Source: an uncultured Acinetobacter sp. (GTDB lineage: Bacteria > Pseudomonadota > Gammaproteobacteria > Pseudomonadales > Moraxellaceae). Taken from it: a stretch of 64,000 nucleotides of DNA. Of the stretch, positions 11,682 through 20,345 are shown in pieces. A model generated the notes under the pieces. That model did not search any database. It was not told the origin of the DNA and saw only the letters and a program-made list of their open reading frames with translations. Position 1 is the first letter of the stretch, and each line of letters starts with the position of its first letter. The stretch is taken from assembly GCF_947624825.1 (NCBI RefSeq), contig NZ_CANQLZ010000007.1:1-64000 (forward strand). The letters are read 5' to 3'. Made by a program: the position numbers and the translations under genes.

Positions 11682-12022
11682 TGTCGTGATAGGTTAAAAA
11701 CCTAAGGGTGAATCTTATTTTTTCAAACTTACAGGACCACAAAGAATGATCCAAAAAAGGCTCAAGTTTGAAAACCAAAGGTGTTTACAGGTGTCACTAA
11801 CAAGTTGTGTTGCACAACTTGATGAAAAAAACGACAGTAAAATCGGATTTTACTATAAAAGTGTTGATTTTATTTGATCTTATTACACGAACAACACAAC
11901 TTCAAACACTTTTGTGCAGAGACCATCAAAACATAAAATCTGCTGAGTTTAACGTATTTAAATCGTACTCAAAGCAGCATCATGCTGTGTTGCTTAACTA
12001 AGCACAGCTTATATTACAAAGC

Positions 12023-13360
12023 TTATTCAAGCGTTTTACTGTGTAACTGTTGGGCATGTAAATTTTGTAAATCCAAAATGAATTGCTGTTGTTGTTCTAA
12101 ATTCAATTGTTGCTGAATCTGGGTGAGTAACTCGTCATAACGCTGTTCAGGCAGGGTGAGCGCTTCAACAGGTGTAGTTTCTGTAATCTCAAGGGATGGG
12201 GTGTATAAATTACGGTAATTTTCATCAAAAATCATACTTTGCGTAATTAAGGGCTGTAATTTTTCATCATAGAATTTTAAGCATTGATATTCAGGTTGCA
12301 GATTAAGTAATTCAGGATTAGATGTGGTCACAATCATCTGTAGCTTTGGAAAAGCCTGTTGCAGACGTGGCAATAATGTACTGATATGTGGCTCATCGAG
12401 CTGTTGTTCAATTTGATCAATCAGTAAAATACCATCCCCAACGCAACACGGTTGTAGCTGAGTGGGATTTAATACACATAAACGGCGTACTATATCACCC
12501 ACTAAAGCAATCCAAATTTTAAAACTGCTGCCCAATTGTTGATATAGCATGACTTCACCATTGATTTTGACTTTAAGCTGAATCTTGGGTTGATAGTCTA
12601 AAAACAAATCTTCAATTTCAGGCAATACTATTTGTAGCGCAGTTTTGAGCGCTGTTAGATGAGGACGTGGTGGTTGAGTGTTTAAGTGCTGTTGCACGTC
12701 GGTCAGCTCAAGCTGTTGTAAACCGGCCAAATACGCAGCAGCTTGGGCATTTTCAATATCATGAATTTCACGCAGCCATTCAAAAAAACGACTAAACGTG
12801 GTGTAAGGAATACTCACCAAATCATAAGCATACTGCGCTTGTAAAACCAATGGATTGTTTTTACTTAATAAATTGACCTCGTGAATAAAACGCTCTGTTG
12901 GATAATAAGCCAGCAAAGGGAAACCATAATCAGGGTCGTGATGATTGGCTTGTTGATACAGTTTGACTAAATGATCTAAAGCTACAGTTTCGGCTGTATT
13001 AATGGCCGATTTACTATTTTTAGATTTTTGTAATTGCCAACTATATACACAAGGCACAGCCTCAGAATCTGGCTGTTGTGTAAATTGCTGTAGTGCCTCA
13101 TTGATTTGCACGCGAATGTGTAGTTGTGAGATTTGAGCCAAATGGTAAATATCTTGCTCATTCATCACCACACCTGCGCTACGTACATCGCGTGAGCGTC
13201 CTTGAAACCAAGTTAGGCTGTGATACAGATGTTTTAAAAGAGTAGTTTTGCCTGAACCTTGCTCACCGGCAATCACAGTGACTAAGCAGTCTTTTTTAAT
13301 ATTTAAATTGAGTGTGGCAAATGGACCAGTATTTTTTAAGATAAACGTAGAGAGCTTCAT
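12023..13360 (-). CDS. AAA/ABC-type (RecF/OLD-like) P-loop ATPase, function unknown
   Basis: 445 aa; Walker A GEQGSGKTTLL; Walker B-like ILLIDQIEQQL; TTSNPELL switch-like motif; start 20 bp downstream of helicase stop. Confidence 0.8.
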   Translation of the reverse strand: MKLSTFILKNTGPFATLNLNIKKDCLVTVIAGEQGSGKTTLLKHLYHSLTWFQGRSRDVRSAGVVMNEQDIYHLAQISQLHIRVQINEALQQFTQQPDSEAVPCVYSWQLQKSKNSKSAINTAETVALDHLVKLYQQANHHDPDYGFPLLAYYPTERFIHEVNLLSKNNPLVLQAQYAYDLVSIPYTTFSRFFEWLREIHDIENAQAAAYLAGLQQLELTDVQQHLNTQPPRPHLTALKTALQIVLPEIEDLFLDYQPKIQLKVKINGEVMLYQQLGSSFKIWIALVGDIVRRLCVLNPTQLQPCCVGDGILLIDQIEQQLDEPHISTLLPRLQQAFPKLQMIVTTSNPELLNLQPEYQCLKFYDEKLQPLITQSMIFDENYRNLYTPSLEITETTPVEALTLPEQRYDELLTQIQQQLNLEQQQQFILDLQNLHAQQLHSKTLE

Positions 13361-13380
13361 TGAGCACCTAAATGATGTAT

Positions 13381-14871
13381 TTATCTACGCATTGATGCCG
13401 GCATCTTCTTGTTGAGTAATTGCATCAAGTCATAAATGTGGTGAATATTTAGACTAACTTTAGCACGAGTACAGGCAACATACAGTAAACGTAACTCTTC
13501 ATCACTTATTTTATAATCTTTTTGATTAAGCTTAAATTGGTAGTCATCTTCAATCTGTACCCGATTCCATTCTAAGCCTTTAGCTTTATGTGCTGTAGAA
13601 ATAATATAGTCGGCTTGGGCAATCGGGGTGATTTTGACTAAAGCGCGTTTAAGTGCATCGGTACCGTGATCATCCACCAATTTAACCAAAGGCTTAATGT
13701 CACTGCCTTCATTGGTTTCACAATATTCATGCACGTCATGCCATGAATTAAACCAAGCCAGTTCAGGCACATCATGAGGACGACGCCCTTGTTTAAGCAT
13801 ACTCGCTGCATCAACAAAGCGCGCCAATTTAACATGGTCAGCTTGCAGACTGACTTTATCGCCTTTGACTAAACCTGCCAGTAACAATTCCATGGCGCGG
13901 GCATTGGTGCGGCACAAAATCGCATCACGCGCACGATGATCTTGTGTACGAATTAATTTTGAATCAAGCGCTTGGTAACCCAGTAAAGGTACGGTTTCAT
14001 TTAAAGCACTTAAAATAGCGTTGGCATTGGCTGCAATGTCGGGACCAAAACGAAACGATGTGGTCAAACGTGATTCAGGCAAAGGCAGTTTTTGCATGGC
14101 ATTAATGGCACCACGCCATGCATAAATTTGCTGATGTGCATCGCCAACATAAATCACTTGTGAGCGTTGTTGACGTAGCAAAATCCCGAGCATTAAAGGG
14201 TCGGCATCTTGGGCTTCATCAAATAAAATATAGTCGGCAGGAATATTGGGTTCAGACAGTGCCCACAGTTTTAAATAAATGTCATGCCCAATACCCGCCT
14301 GATGGTTAGGATCAATCGACTCTAACCAACGTCGTTCAAGCGCAGGATACAAATGCTGTTGTAAGCTTTCGATATCATCGGGATGGAGCCAACTTGGGGC
14401 TTGTAAATGTCTGGGTGCAGGATATTGCGAGCTAGTAGAGCAAAAAAAGCCAACGGCATCTGCCACTAAGCTTGCCAAGCGCGAGGGCATGAGCACGTAT
14501 TTTTCATAACGTCCACCCATGAGGCGGCGTAAGGTAATGGGGGTTAAGTGATACTCTTTGGCTAAAAAGCTTGGACTTAACCGCGGTAAACGCAGTTTGT
14601 CGGTAATGCCGCGTGCCACATTGCGATAAGCAAGCGAGTGAAAGGTACGACAATCCACATTGCTACCAAATTTGCTTTGTGCTTCGGTGGCAATGGCTTT
14701 ATTAAATGCCAAGTACATACCACGCCGTTTGGGCATGGCAGCACTCATCATTTGTAAGGTTGTGGTTTTACCTGTGCCGGCATAAGCCACAACTTTTAAA
14801 GAGTTGCCTTGGCAGGCTTTTTCAATCGCAACCGCTTGTTCGGGGGTGGGCTGATGTGCAGACACAGACAA
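13381..14871 (-). CDS. UvrD/Rep-like superfamily 1 DNA helicase
   Basis: 496 aa; SF1 motifs AYAGTGKTTT, FDEAQDADPLM, YVGDAHQQIYAWRGA, TSFRFGPDIA, STAHKAKGLEW, LLYVACTRAK; non-ATG start (TTG at 14871 or GTG at 14865). Confidence 0.9.
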   Translation of the reverse strand: MSVSAHQPTPEQAVAIEKACQGNSLKVVAYAGTGKTTTLQMMSAAMPKRRGMYLAFNKAIATEAQSKFGSNVDCRTFHSLAYRNVARGITDKLRLPRLSPSFLAKEYHLTPITLRRLMGGRYEKYVLMPSRLASLVADAVGFFCSTSSQYPAPRHLQAPSWLHPDDIESLQQHLYPALERRWLESIDPNHQAGIGHDIYLKLWALSEPNIPADYILFDEAQDADPLMLGILLRQQRSQVIYVGDAHQQIYAWRGAINAMQKLPLPESRLTTSFRFGPDIAANANAILSALNETVPLLGYQALDSKLIRTQDHRARDAILCRTNARAMELLLAGLVKGDKVSLQADHVKLARFVDAASMLKQGRRPHDVPELAWFNSWHDVHEYCETNEGSDIKPLVKLVDDHGTDALKRALVKITPIAQADYIISTAHKAKGLEWNRVQIEDDYQFKLNQKDYKISDEELRLLYVACTRAKVSLNIHHIYDLMQLLNKKMPASMRR

Positions 14872-14874
14872 AAT

Positions 14875-15666
14875 TTAGTGGTCTCGATTGGCTTTTTCAA
14901 CCAAACCTGATAAACCTTGACGACGTGCCAATTCATTGAGTACAAGTTGCACATCAAGATCAAAGTAACCTAGCATCACAATAGTATGGAACCAAAGATC
15001 AGCCACTTCATAAATTAAATCGTTTTTATTGTCTTCAGTGGCATCTGCTTTAAAGTCTTTAGCTGCAATAATCGCTTCAACGCTTTCTTCACCGACTTTT
15101 TCTAAGATTTTGTTTAAACCTTTATGATAAAGCTTGGCTACATAAGATGAATCAGGGTCGGCAGCTTTACGCTCTGCCATCATTTGACCTAAATATGACA
15201 ACACTTCGACTTGCTCAGCTTGAGCCTTTGAAGCGTTCATAGCAAGGCTATGTGGGTTGCTTGATTTTTCGCCATAGATCGCGTTTGGATCTTTAAGTTG
15301 CGCGTCGACAATTTCCCAACCATTTGCGGTGAGTTTGCGATAAAAACAAGATTCACGACCGGTATGGCAAGCAATCCCGCCGTGTTGCTCAATTTGTAAC
15401 ACAATTACATCGGCATCACAGTCTAAACGGATTTCATGTACGGTTTGAAAATGACCTGACTCTTCACCTTTATGCCATAATTTTTGACGCGAACGTGAAA
15501 AATATACCGCTTGGTTTTTCTCAGCCGTTAATGCTAAAGCGTCACGGTTCATCCAAGCCACCATCATCACACGTCCAGTTTGATGATGCTGTGCAATAGC
15601 AGGTACAAGACCGTGTTCGTTAAATTTTACTTCATCGAGCCATTGCAGATTGTTCATTGGATTCAC
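14875..15666 (-). CDS. hisIE: Bifunctional phosphoribosyl-AMP cyclohydrolase / phosphoribosyl-ATP diphosphatase HisIE
   Basis: 263 aa; HisI part ([11 protein letters not shown]...[18 protein letters not shown]) followed by HisE part ([26 protein letters not shown]). Confidence 0.95.
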   Translation of the reverse strand: MNPMNNLQWLDEVKFNEHGLVPAIAQHHQTGRVMMVAWMNRDALALTAEKNQAVYFSRSRQKLWHKGEESGHFQTVHEIRLDCDADVIVLQIEQHGGIACHTGRESCFYRKLTANGWEIVDAQLKDPNAIYGEKSSNPHSLAMNASKAQAEQVEVLSYLGQMMAERKAADPDSSYVAKLYHKGLNKILEKVGEESVEAIIAAKDFKADATEDNKNDLIYEVADLWFHTIVMLGYFDLDVQLVLNELARRQGLSGLVEKANRDH

Positions 15667-15795
15667 CTAAAGGTTTAAAAAAGAAAAGTGCAGAATTTTG
15701 CATCCGTCATATTAGCCTAAAACCGCTAGGTTTTGGCACGGCATCGTTTAAAAAAATCATAGATCACGACATTGTATGTCGTAAAGGGGGAGAGT

Positions 15796-16116
15796 TTGAA
15801 ATATATAGGGTTTGGATGTGTGCTGGTGGTATTGCTCAGTGGGGGAGCTTATTGGACATGGCAGCAACAAGATTTAGGCAAAAATCTACAGGTACAGCGC
15901 GAGCTTGCGCGTATTTATAAAATGGCGATGATCAATCGAGATCAACAGACCTTGCAATTGATTAAAAATGCTGACCAAGATCGACGTTTAAGCCAAAAAG
16001 AATGGCAAACCATTCAAGCCAGCCACAGCGAGACCTTAAAAAATTTTGACCACTCAGATGCACTGGCACGCGAAAAAGAATTTTTACAACGCAAAGCAGC
16101 ACAGCAAGCTTTATAA
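15796..16116 (+). CDS. Small single-pass membrane protein, unknown function
   Basis: ORF track starts at 15772; TTG at 15796 is better placed behind GGGGGAGAG. N-terminal TM segment (YIGFGCVLVVLLSGGAYWTW), then a charged helical region. Confidence 0.6.
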   Translation: MKYIGFGCVLVVLLSGGAYWTWQQQDLGKNLQVQRELARIYKMAMINRDQQTLQLIKNADQDRRLSQKEWQTIQASHSETLKNFDHSDALAREKEFLQRKAAQQAL

Positions 16117-17190
16117 ATCTTGTAGATGCTCAGCAAAATTTTGCTTGAGAACTAACTCTAAAAAGGCATCGCCTAAACGCTGACTTTCACTCACGCTTTG
16201 TTGCCAATATTTAATTCGGGTTGCCTGATCTAAACCTTTTAAGGCAAAGTCTTTACGATCGGGCAAACGACCTAAAGGGAGGTTGGCTAAGTATTCAGCT
16301 GAGGGTGAGATTAACAAGGTTCGTGCTTGATAATGAGGATTGGCGCGGCGTTTAAGGCTTTTGTCAAACCATCCGGGTGTAATAGAGTCGGTAAAATGTG
16401 GATATAACACAATGCCTTGGCTGCTAAACGGTAAATCAATATGGTAGTCAATTAAACCGCCGTCACGATAACTGCCTTGAGCATGGGGAATGTTTTTCAC
16501 CGCATGCATGACTCCCGGAATCGAGGCAGAAGCCATCAGCCAAGGTAAGATATTGTCTTGCTCAAGAGCATGATAATGGGTAACAAAATCATCACTGACT
16601 TGGAATTGTTGCCCTTGCTTGGGCTGACTAATCACGCGTTGCATAAAAAAGCGATTATGTTTACGCGATAGGGCATTGCAGCCCACAATGCCGGCAATGG
16701 ATGCCAGTAAAGGCACAGCACGATCACTTTTAAACATATGCCGCGCTTTAACTGAAATAACCGTCAGGTGATAATCGGGATGTTCAATCATGTGTCGTTC
16801 ACGACCTTGCACCAATTCAAACAACATATTTTGACAAATTGCTGCAATGTCTTGCATCTTCATATGTTGATCAAAATATAAGTGGGTATATAGATCAGCT
16901 AAACGGCTTAAACCTAGTGTGGCGCCCCAAGCTGTAATACTGGCAAAACGCCAAGCTCCAATGGAGGAGCCAATTAAAGTACGCCGCTTAGGTGCTTTTG
17001 GTAAAAACTCATTAAAAATAGCTTGGTCTAAACCCAAAATACCAATACCTTTAGGACCACCTGCCGCACCGGGAAGAGTATCAACGTCTTGGGCAGATAA
17101 GCCCTGTTGTAGAATATGCGCTTTGGCAATGTGACCGGCTTTTAAGGTTAATGGGTATGCAGATTTTTTTAAAATATGGTGCATGATCAA
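16111..17190 (-). CDS. Patatin-like phospholipase family protein
   Basis: 359 aa; GGPKGIGILG oxyanion motif, GSSIG nucleophile elbow, DGG (YRDGGLIDY). Confidence 0.85.
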   Translation of the reverse strand: MIMHHILKKSAYPLTLKAGHIAKAHILQQGLSAQDVDTLPGAAGGPKGIGILGLDQAIFNEFLPKAPKRRTLIGSSIGAWRFASITAWGATLGLSRLADLYTHLYFDQHMKMQDIAAICQNMLFELVQGRERHMIEHPDYHLTVISVKARHMFKSDRAVPLLASIAGIVGCNALSRKHNRFFMQRVISQPKQGQQFQVSDDFVTHYHALEQDNILPWLMASASIPGVMHAVKNIPHAQGSYRDGGLIDYHIDLPFSSQGIVLYPHFTDSITPGWFDKSLKRRANPHYQARTLLISPSAEYLANLPLGRLPDRKDFALKGLDQATRIKYWQQSVSESQRLGDAFLELVLKQNFAEHLQDL

Positions 17191-17203
17191 AAAGCGAATA
17201 CAA

Positions 17204-17243
17204 TAAAAAAGACCAACAAGCTTAGCATAAGCCTGTTGATCTG
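17204..17243 (-). terminator. Intrinsic terminator of lipoprotein gene 17264-18946
   Basis: Minus strand GATCAACAGGCTTA-tgc-TAAGCTTGTTGGTC followed by TTTTTT. Confidence 0.8.
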
Positions 17244-17263
17244 GTTATTTAAGGCAAGGTGTG

Positions 17264-18946
17264 TTATGGCGCGATCTTAAACTTCGCGCTGACACCAGAG
17301 CCAAAGCTTTGTGTATTAATTTGATACTTGTTGCTTAACACAGGTTTTTGCTGAGCATTGGTATGGGCAACGTATTGGTTGTTTTTGGGTTGTAGTACAG
17401 CTGTTAACAGCACTGTTTCACCCTTTAATGGCAACTTGGCCAAATTGGCAAACTGTGGTGCAATTTGAGCCAATACATCACCATTTAACGCCACTTTTCC
17501 ATTTTCTAACACATCAATGGATGTGCCTAAGGTGATATCAGCATTAGGTACTGAGTTTAATGTTGAGCTTAAATTGAGTTTAGCACCACTTGGTAATTGT
17601 GCTGCTTGTAGGCCACCAGTGGTATTAAATGTTAAATTTAAACGATCAATGCTAATCGTGACTTGTTTGTTGCTCAGCGTATTAAGACTCAGACCAGCAG
17701 AGAACTCTAAGGCTTGATCAGTTAATTTGCCATAGCTTTCAACACCAAGCAGTAAACCATTGAGTTCAGATAAAGCGATTGGGTTTTGTAAAGAATCATT
17801 AAATTCTTGATAAGTGTAGCTTGTATTTAAAATACTAAAGCTAGCCAACTTAATATAATCGGCATAAAACTCTGCCGTTAAACTTTCTTCTAAGGCTTCT
17901 ACATTAATAGAACTATCAATTTCAGCCAATTGTGTTAAAGAATCTGTCAGGTTTTCTTGGCTGGATGAAGCAGCTGCACTGCCTACATTTGCAAGAATAC
18001 TGCTGGCTTCTTCAGCAGGGAGTGTCAGTGCTTCGCTTAAAGTGCTGACTAATTTATGGGTCACAATAGACTCTTTGGCTGTTTGCATATCTGCCGCGGT
18101 CGATTGTTGAATTGCATCTACGCCTGCGTTAAAGGTACTGCTTGGTAAACTTTCTAAAGTCTCTTGTACACTTTGTACGTTGGCAATAATTGCAGGGGTG
18201 GCAAGTGCAGCTAAGTTTGCACTCACCTCATCAAGCTTACCTTGGTATTCAGGTGCTAAGCTGTCTTCAATTGCAGTTAAAGTTTGGCTAATGGTGGCTT
18301 GAATAATGGCTGGGTCTTGTAAAGAACTAATCGAAGTATCTGCTGTGAGTGCCTGACTTAAAGCTGCAAATGTTGCAGATGTAAAAGCTTCTTCTGATAA
18401 CGATGCGCCAAGTGGTGCAATACTCGATTTAATTTGTTCAACCAATTGTTGTACCACCACTGTCTTGGTGTACAAATCTTGGCTGTCCATAGGATCGGCA
18501 GTCAATAGATTTGTGCCTTGTAAACCCAATACACGTGCAATCTGAGCAGTTGCTTCAGTGACACTTTGACCTGCTTCCACTTGAGTTTGAATGAGGGTCG
18601 TGATAGGTGACACAATAACATCATTAGAATCTGATTTTGGTGCTTTTAAAGTAGAACTAAAAGCCAAGTTAGTGGCTGTGTCTAGACCACCTGAAATCTG
18701 AATGCTACTTGCAACACAGTTTTCTGGAAACTTAAAGTAGCCTTGTGCGTCGGTTTGTGTAGTTTGATTTTGGCAGTCTTCAAAAACAACCAAAGAACCT
18801 GCTAAAGGGCCATCTACGGCACGACCATTTTTTTCAATGACAGGGTTATTGCCACCACCACTACTTCCACCCCCACCGCCACATGCCGCTAAGGCAGCTG
18901 CAATAGAAACTGCTAATATTGAGCTATAAAAACGCGTTTTTAACAT
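17264..18946 (-). CDS. Gly-rich secreted lipoprotein, unknown function (paralog of 20346-21902)
   Basis: ORF track extends to 19012; start at MLKTRF (18946) is preceded by AAGGA. Lipobox LAAC followed by GGGGGSSGGG. Confidence 0.75.
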   Translation of the reverse strand: MLKTRFYSSILAVSIAAALAACGGGGGSSGGGNNPVIEKNGRAVDGPLAGSLVVFEDCQNQTTQTDAQGYFKFPENCVASSIQISGGLDTATNLAFSSTLKAPKSDSNDVIVSPITTLIQTQVEAGQSVTEATAQIARVLGLQGTNLLTADPMDSQDLYTKTVVVQQLVEQIKSSIAPLGASLSEEAFTSATFAALSQALTADTSISSLQDPAIIQATISQTLTAIEDSLAPEYQGKLDEVSANLAALATPAIIANVQSVQETLESLPSSTFNAGVDAIQQSTAADMQTAKESIVTHKLVSTLSEALTLPAEEASSILANVGSAAASSSQENLTDSLTQLAEIDSSINVEALEESLTAEFYADYIKLASFSILNTSYTYQEFNDSLQNPIALSELNGLLLGVESYGKLTDQALEFSAGLSLNTLSNKQVTISIDRLNLTFNTTGGLQAAQLPSGAKLNLSSTLNSVPNADITLGTSIDVLENGKVALNGDVLAQIAPQFANLAKLPLKGETVLLTAVLQPKNNQYVAHTNAQQKPVLSNKYQINTQSFGSGVSAKFKIAP

Positions 18947-19130
18947 TATTATATCCTTAATTGTCGCTATGTTTTTTGTAGTTATATCAAAAAAACATAC
19001 AAAAAAAAGCAAATTTTAAGTCCATTTTTTTTTGCTTTAAATAAGTCTATTGCATTTTAAGGTGTTTTATTTTTATAAAGTTTTGTTTAATCAATGTTAT
19101 TTATTTTAAGTTTAACGTGAATTGAGTCAC

Positions 19131-19168
19131 AAAAAAAGGACGATTAAAATCCAATTTAAACGTCCTTT
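19131..19168 (-). terminator. Intrinsic terminator of the OMP gene
   Basis: AAAGGACG...CGTCCTTT stem, followed by a T tract on the minus strand. Confidence 0.8.
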
Positions 19169-19182
19169 ACTTTGTGAGGCAC

Positions 19183-20280
19183 TTAAAAGCTATGTAGTTT
19201 CAGCCCTAATGATGCCAAGCCATAACGGCGATCTAAGCGTGAGGCTGTCACGCCATTGTATAAAAATGGAATATTACCGACAAAGTTATGTTGGTAAATT
19301 TCACCTTGTACAAATGCGCTCATACGTGGCGTTAGATCATAGCTGAGCTTTAAACCTAAGTTGTGATTGTCTTTAATTGCACGACTGCCAAATTGCGTTA
19401 CGCGATCATCTATATCTTTGCGCCATAAACGTTGGTATTGATAAGCCACTTGGCTTTCAAATTTCTGATAGCGCCAATTCCATGAACCACCCAAACTTGC
19501 AAAATAGCTGTCGTAGTTGAGGTCTTTATCTACCTCTAAACCGTAGTCTTTGGCATCACCGACAATTTCAAGATCATTGACCATAACGCCATCAATATTA
19601 CAACGCTCTAGTAGCTGACCCACATATTGGTTGTTACTGTTAATCTGAATATTGGTCAGGCAATCGCGATAATGGGTGGTTAGGTTAAGACCTTCCATCT
19701 CTACTTTGCTATAGCCTAAACTTGCAAACGCATTAATTTGATTCATGTGGTCAATTTTACGTGAAAACATGGCATCAAATTGCACTTGTAGATCTTGAGG
19801 CTGTTCAACGCTAATTTGATCAAAGGTATTTTGATTTACCCGTGTTGGGGTAGATTTTGTGAGCTCATCACTTGTGTTTCCCCAAACACTGGCACGAAAT
19901 GCAAGCGCATCGTTCTTGTTTAAGAATGAAAATTCCGGCTGATAGCGTACGCCTAGCAACGCTGTGTGAATGGTGTTGGTATCTGGTGCTAAATCAATAT
20001 CGCGATAGTGGTAGCGGCCTTCAAGGCTCCATTGCTGATTGAGTTGATATTCAGCTGCAATATTGCCACCAATATAGTCGCCACGATCACCACTGATGCC
20101 TTCACTTTGGCGCATGTCAAACACATCAATAGTGTCATTGACAGCATCAATGGCAACTGTAACCTTAAGCGCTGCATCTTGTGCTTTAAAGTCATCTGCT
20201 TGTAAAAATAAGTCGTTTGGTGCTGCAACACTGTAGCCACTTAGACCAACTAAACTAATAATCAGATATTTTAATTTCAT
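19183..20280 (-). CDS. Putative outer-membrane beta-barrel protein
   Basis: Signal peptide (MKLKYLIISLVGLSGYSVAA), alternating amphipathic strands, C-terminal aromatic residue (LGLKLHSF). ORF track start is 20292. Confidence 0.65.
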   Translation of the reverse strand: MKLKYLIISLVGLSGYSVAAPNDLFLQADDFKAQDAALKVTVAIDAVNDTIDVFDMRQSEGISGDRGDYIGGNIAAEYQLNQQWSLEGRYHYRDIDLAPDTNTIHTALLGVRYQPEFSFLNKNDALAFRASVWGNTSDELTKSTPTRVNQNTFDQISVEQPQDLQVQFDAMFSRKIDHMNQINAFASLGYSKVEMEGLNLTTHYRDCLTNIQINSNNQYVGQLLERCNIDGVMVNDLEIVGDAKDYGLEVDKDLNYDSYFASLGGSWNWRYQKFESQVAYQYQRLWRKDIDDRVTQFGSRAIKDNHNLGLKLSYDLTPRMSAFVQGEIYQHNFVGNIPFLYNGVTASRLDRRYGLASLGLKLHSF

Positions 20281-20312
20281 AGAGTTATACATACATTTAA
20301 GAATGATAAAAA

Positions 20313-20336
20313 AAGGTCAGCACGTGTGCTGACCTT
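20313..20336 (-). terminator. Terminator hairpin downstream of lipoprotein gene 20346-21902
   Basis: 11-bp perfect inverted repeat AAGGTCAGCAC-gt-GTGCTGACCTT, with a T tract following on the minus strand. Confidence 0.8.
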
Positions 20337-20345
20337 AAGTCTCAA

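Noticed and set aside
12023-14871. Calling the ATPase/helicase pair a bona fide Gabija system
   Set aside because: No TOPRIM/OLD nuclease region seen in the ATPase, gene order is reversed, and the pair is tightly joined to hisIE, so only a Gabija-like resemblance is claimed.
16111-17190. Patatin as a CBASS/CapV-type effector
   Set aside because: No cyclase (CD-NTase) or accessory genes nearby; neighbours are housekeeping or lipoprotein genes.
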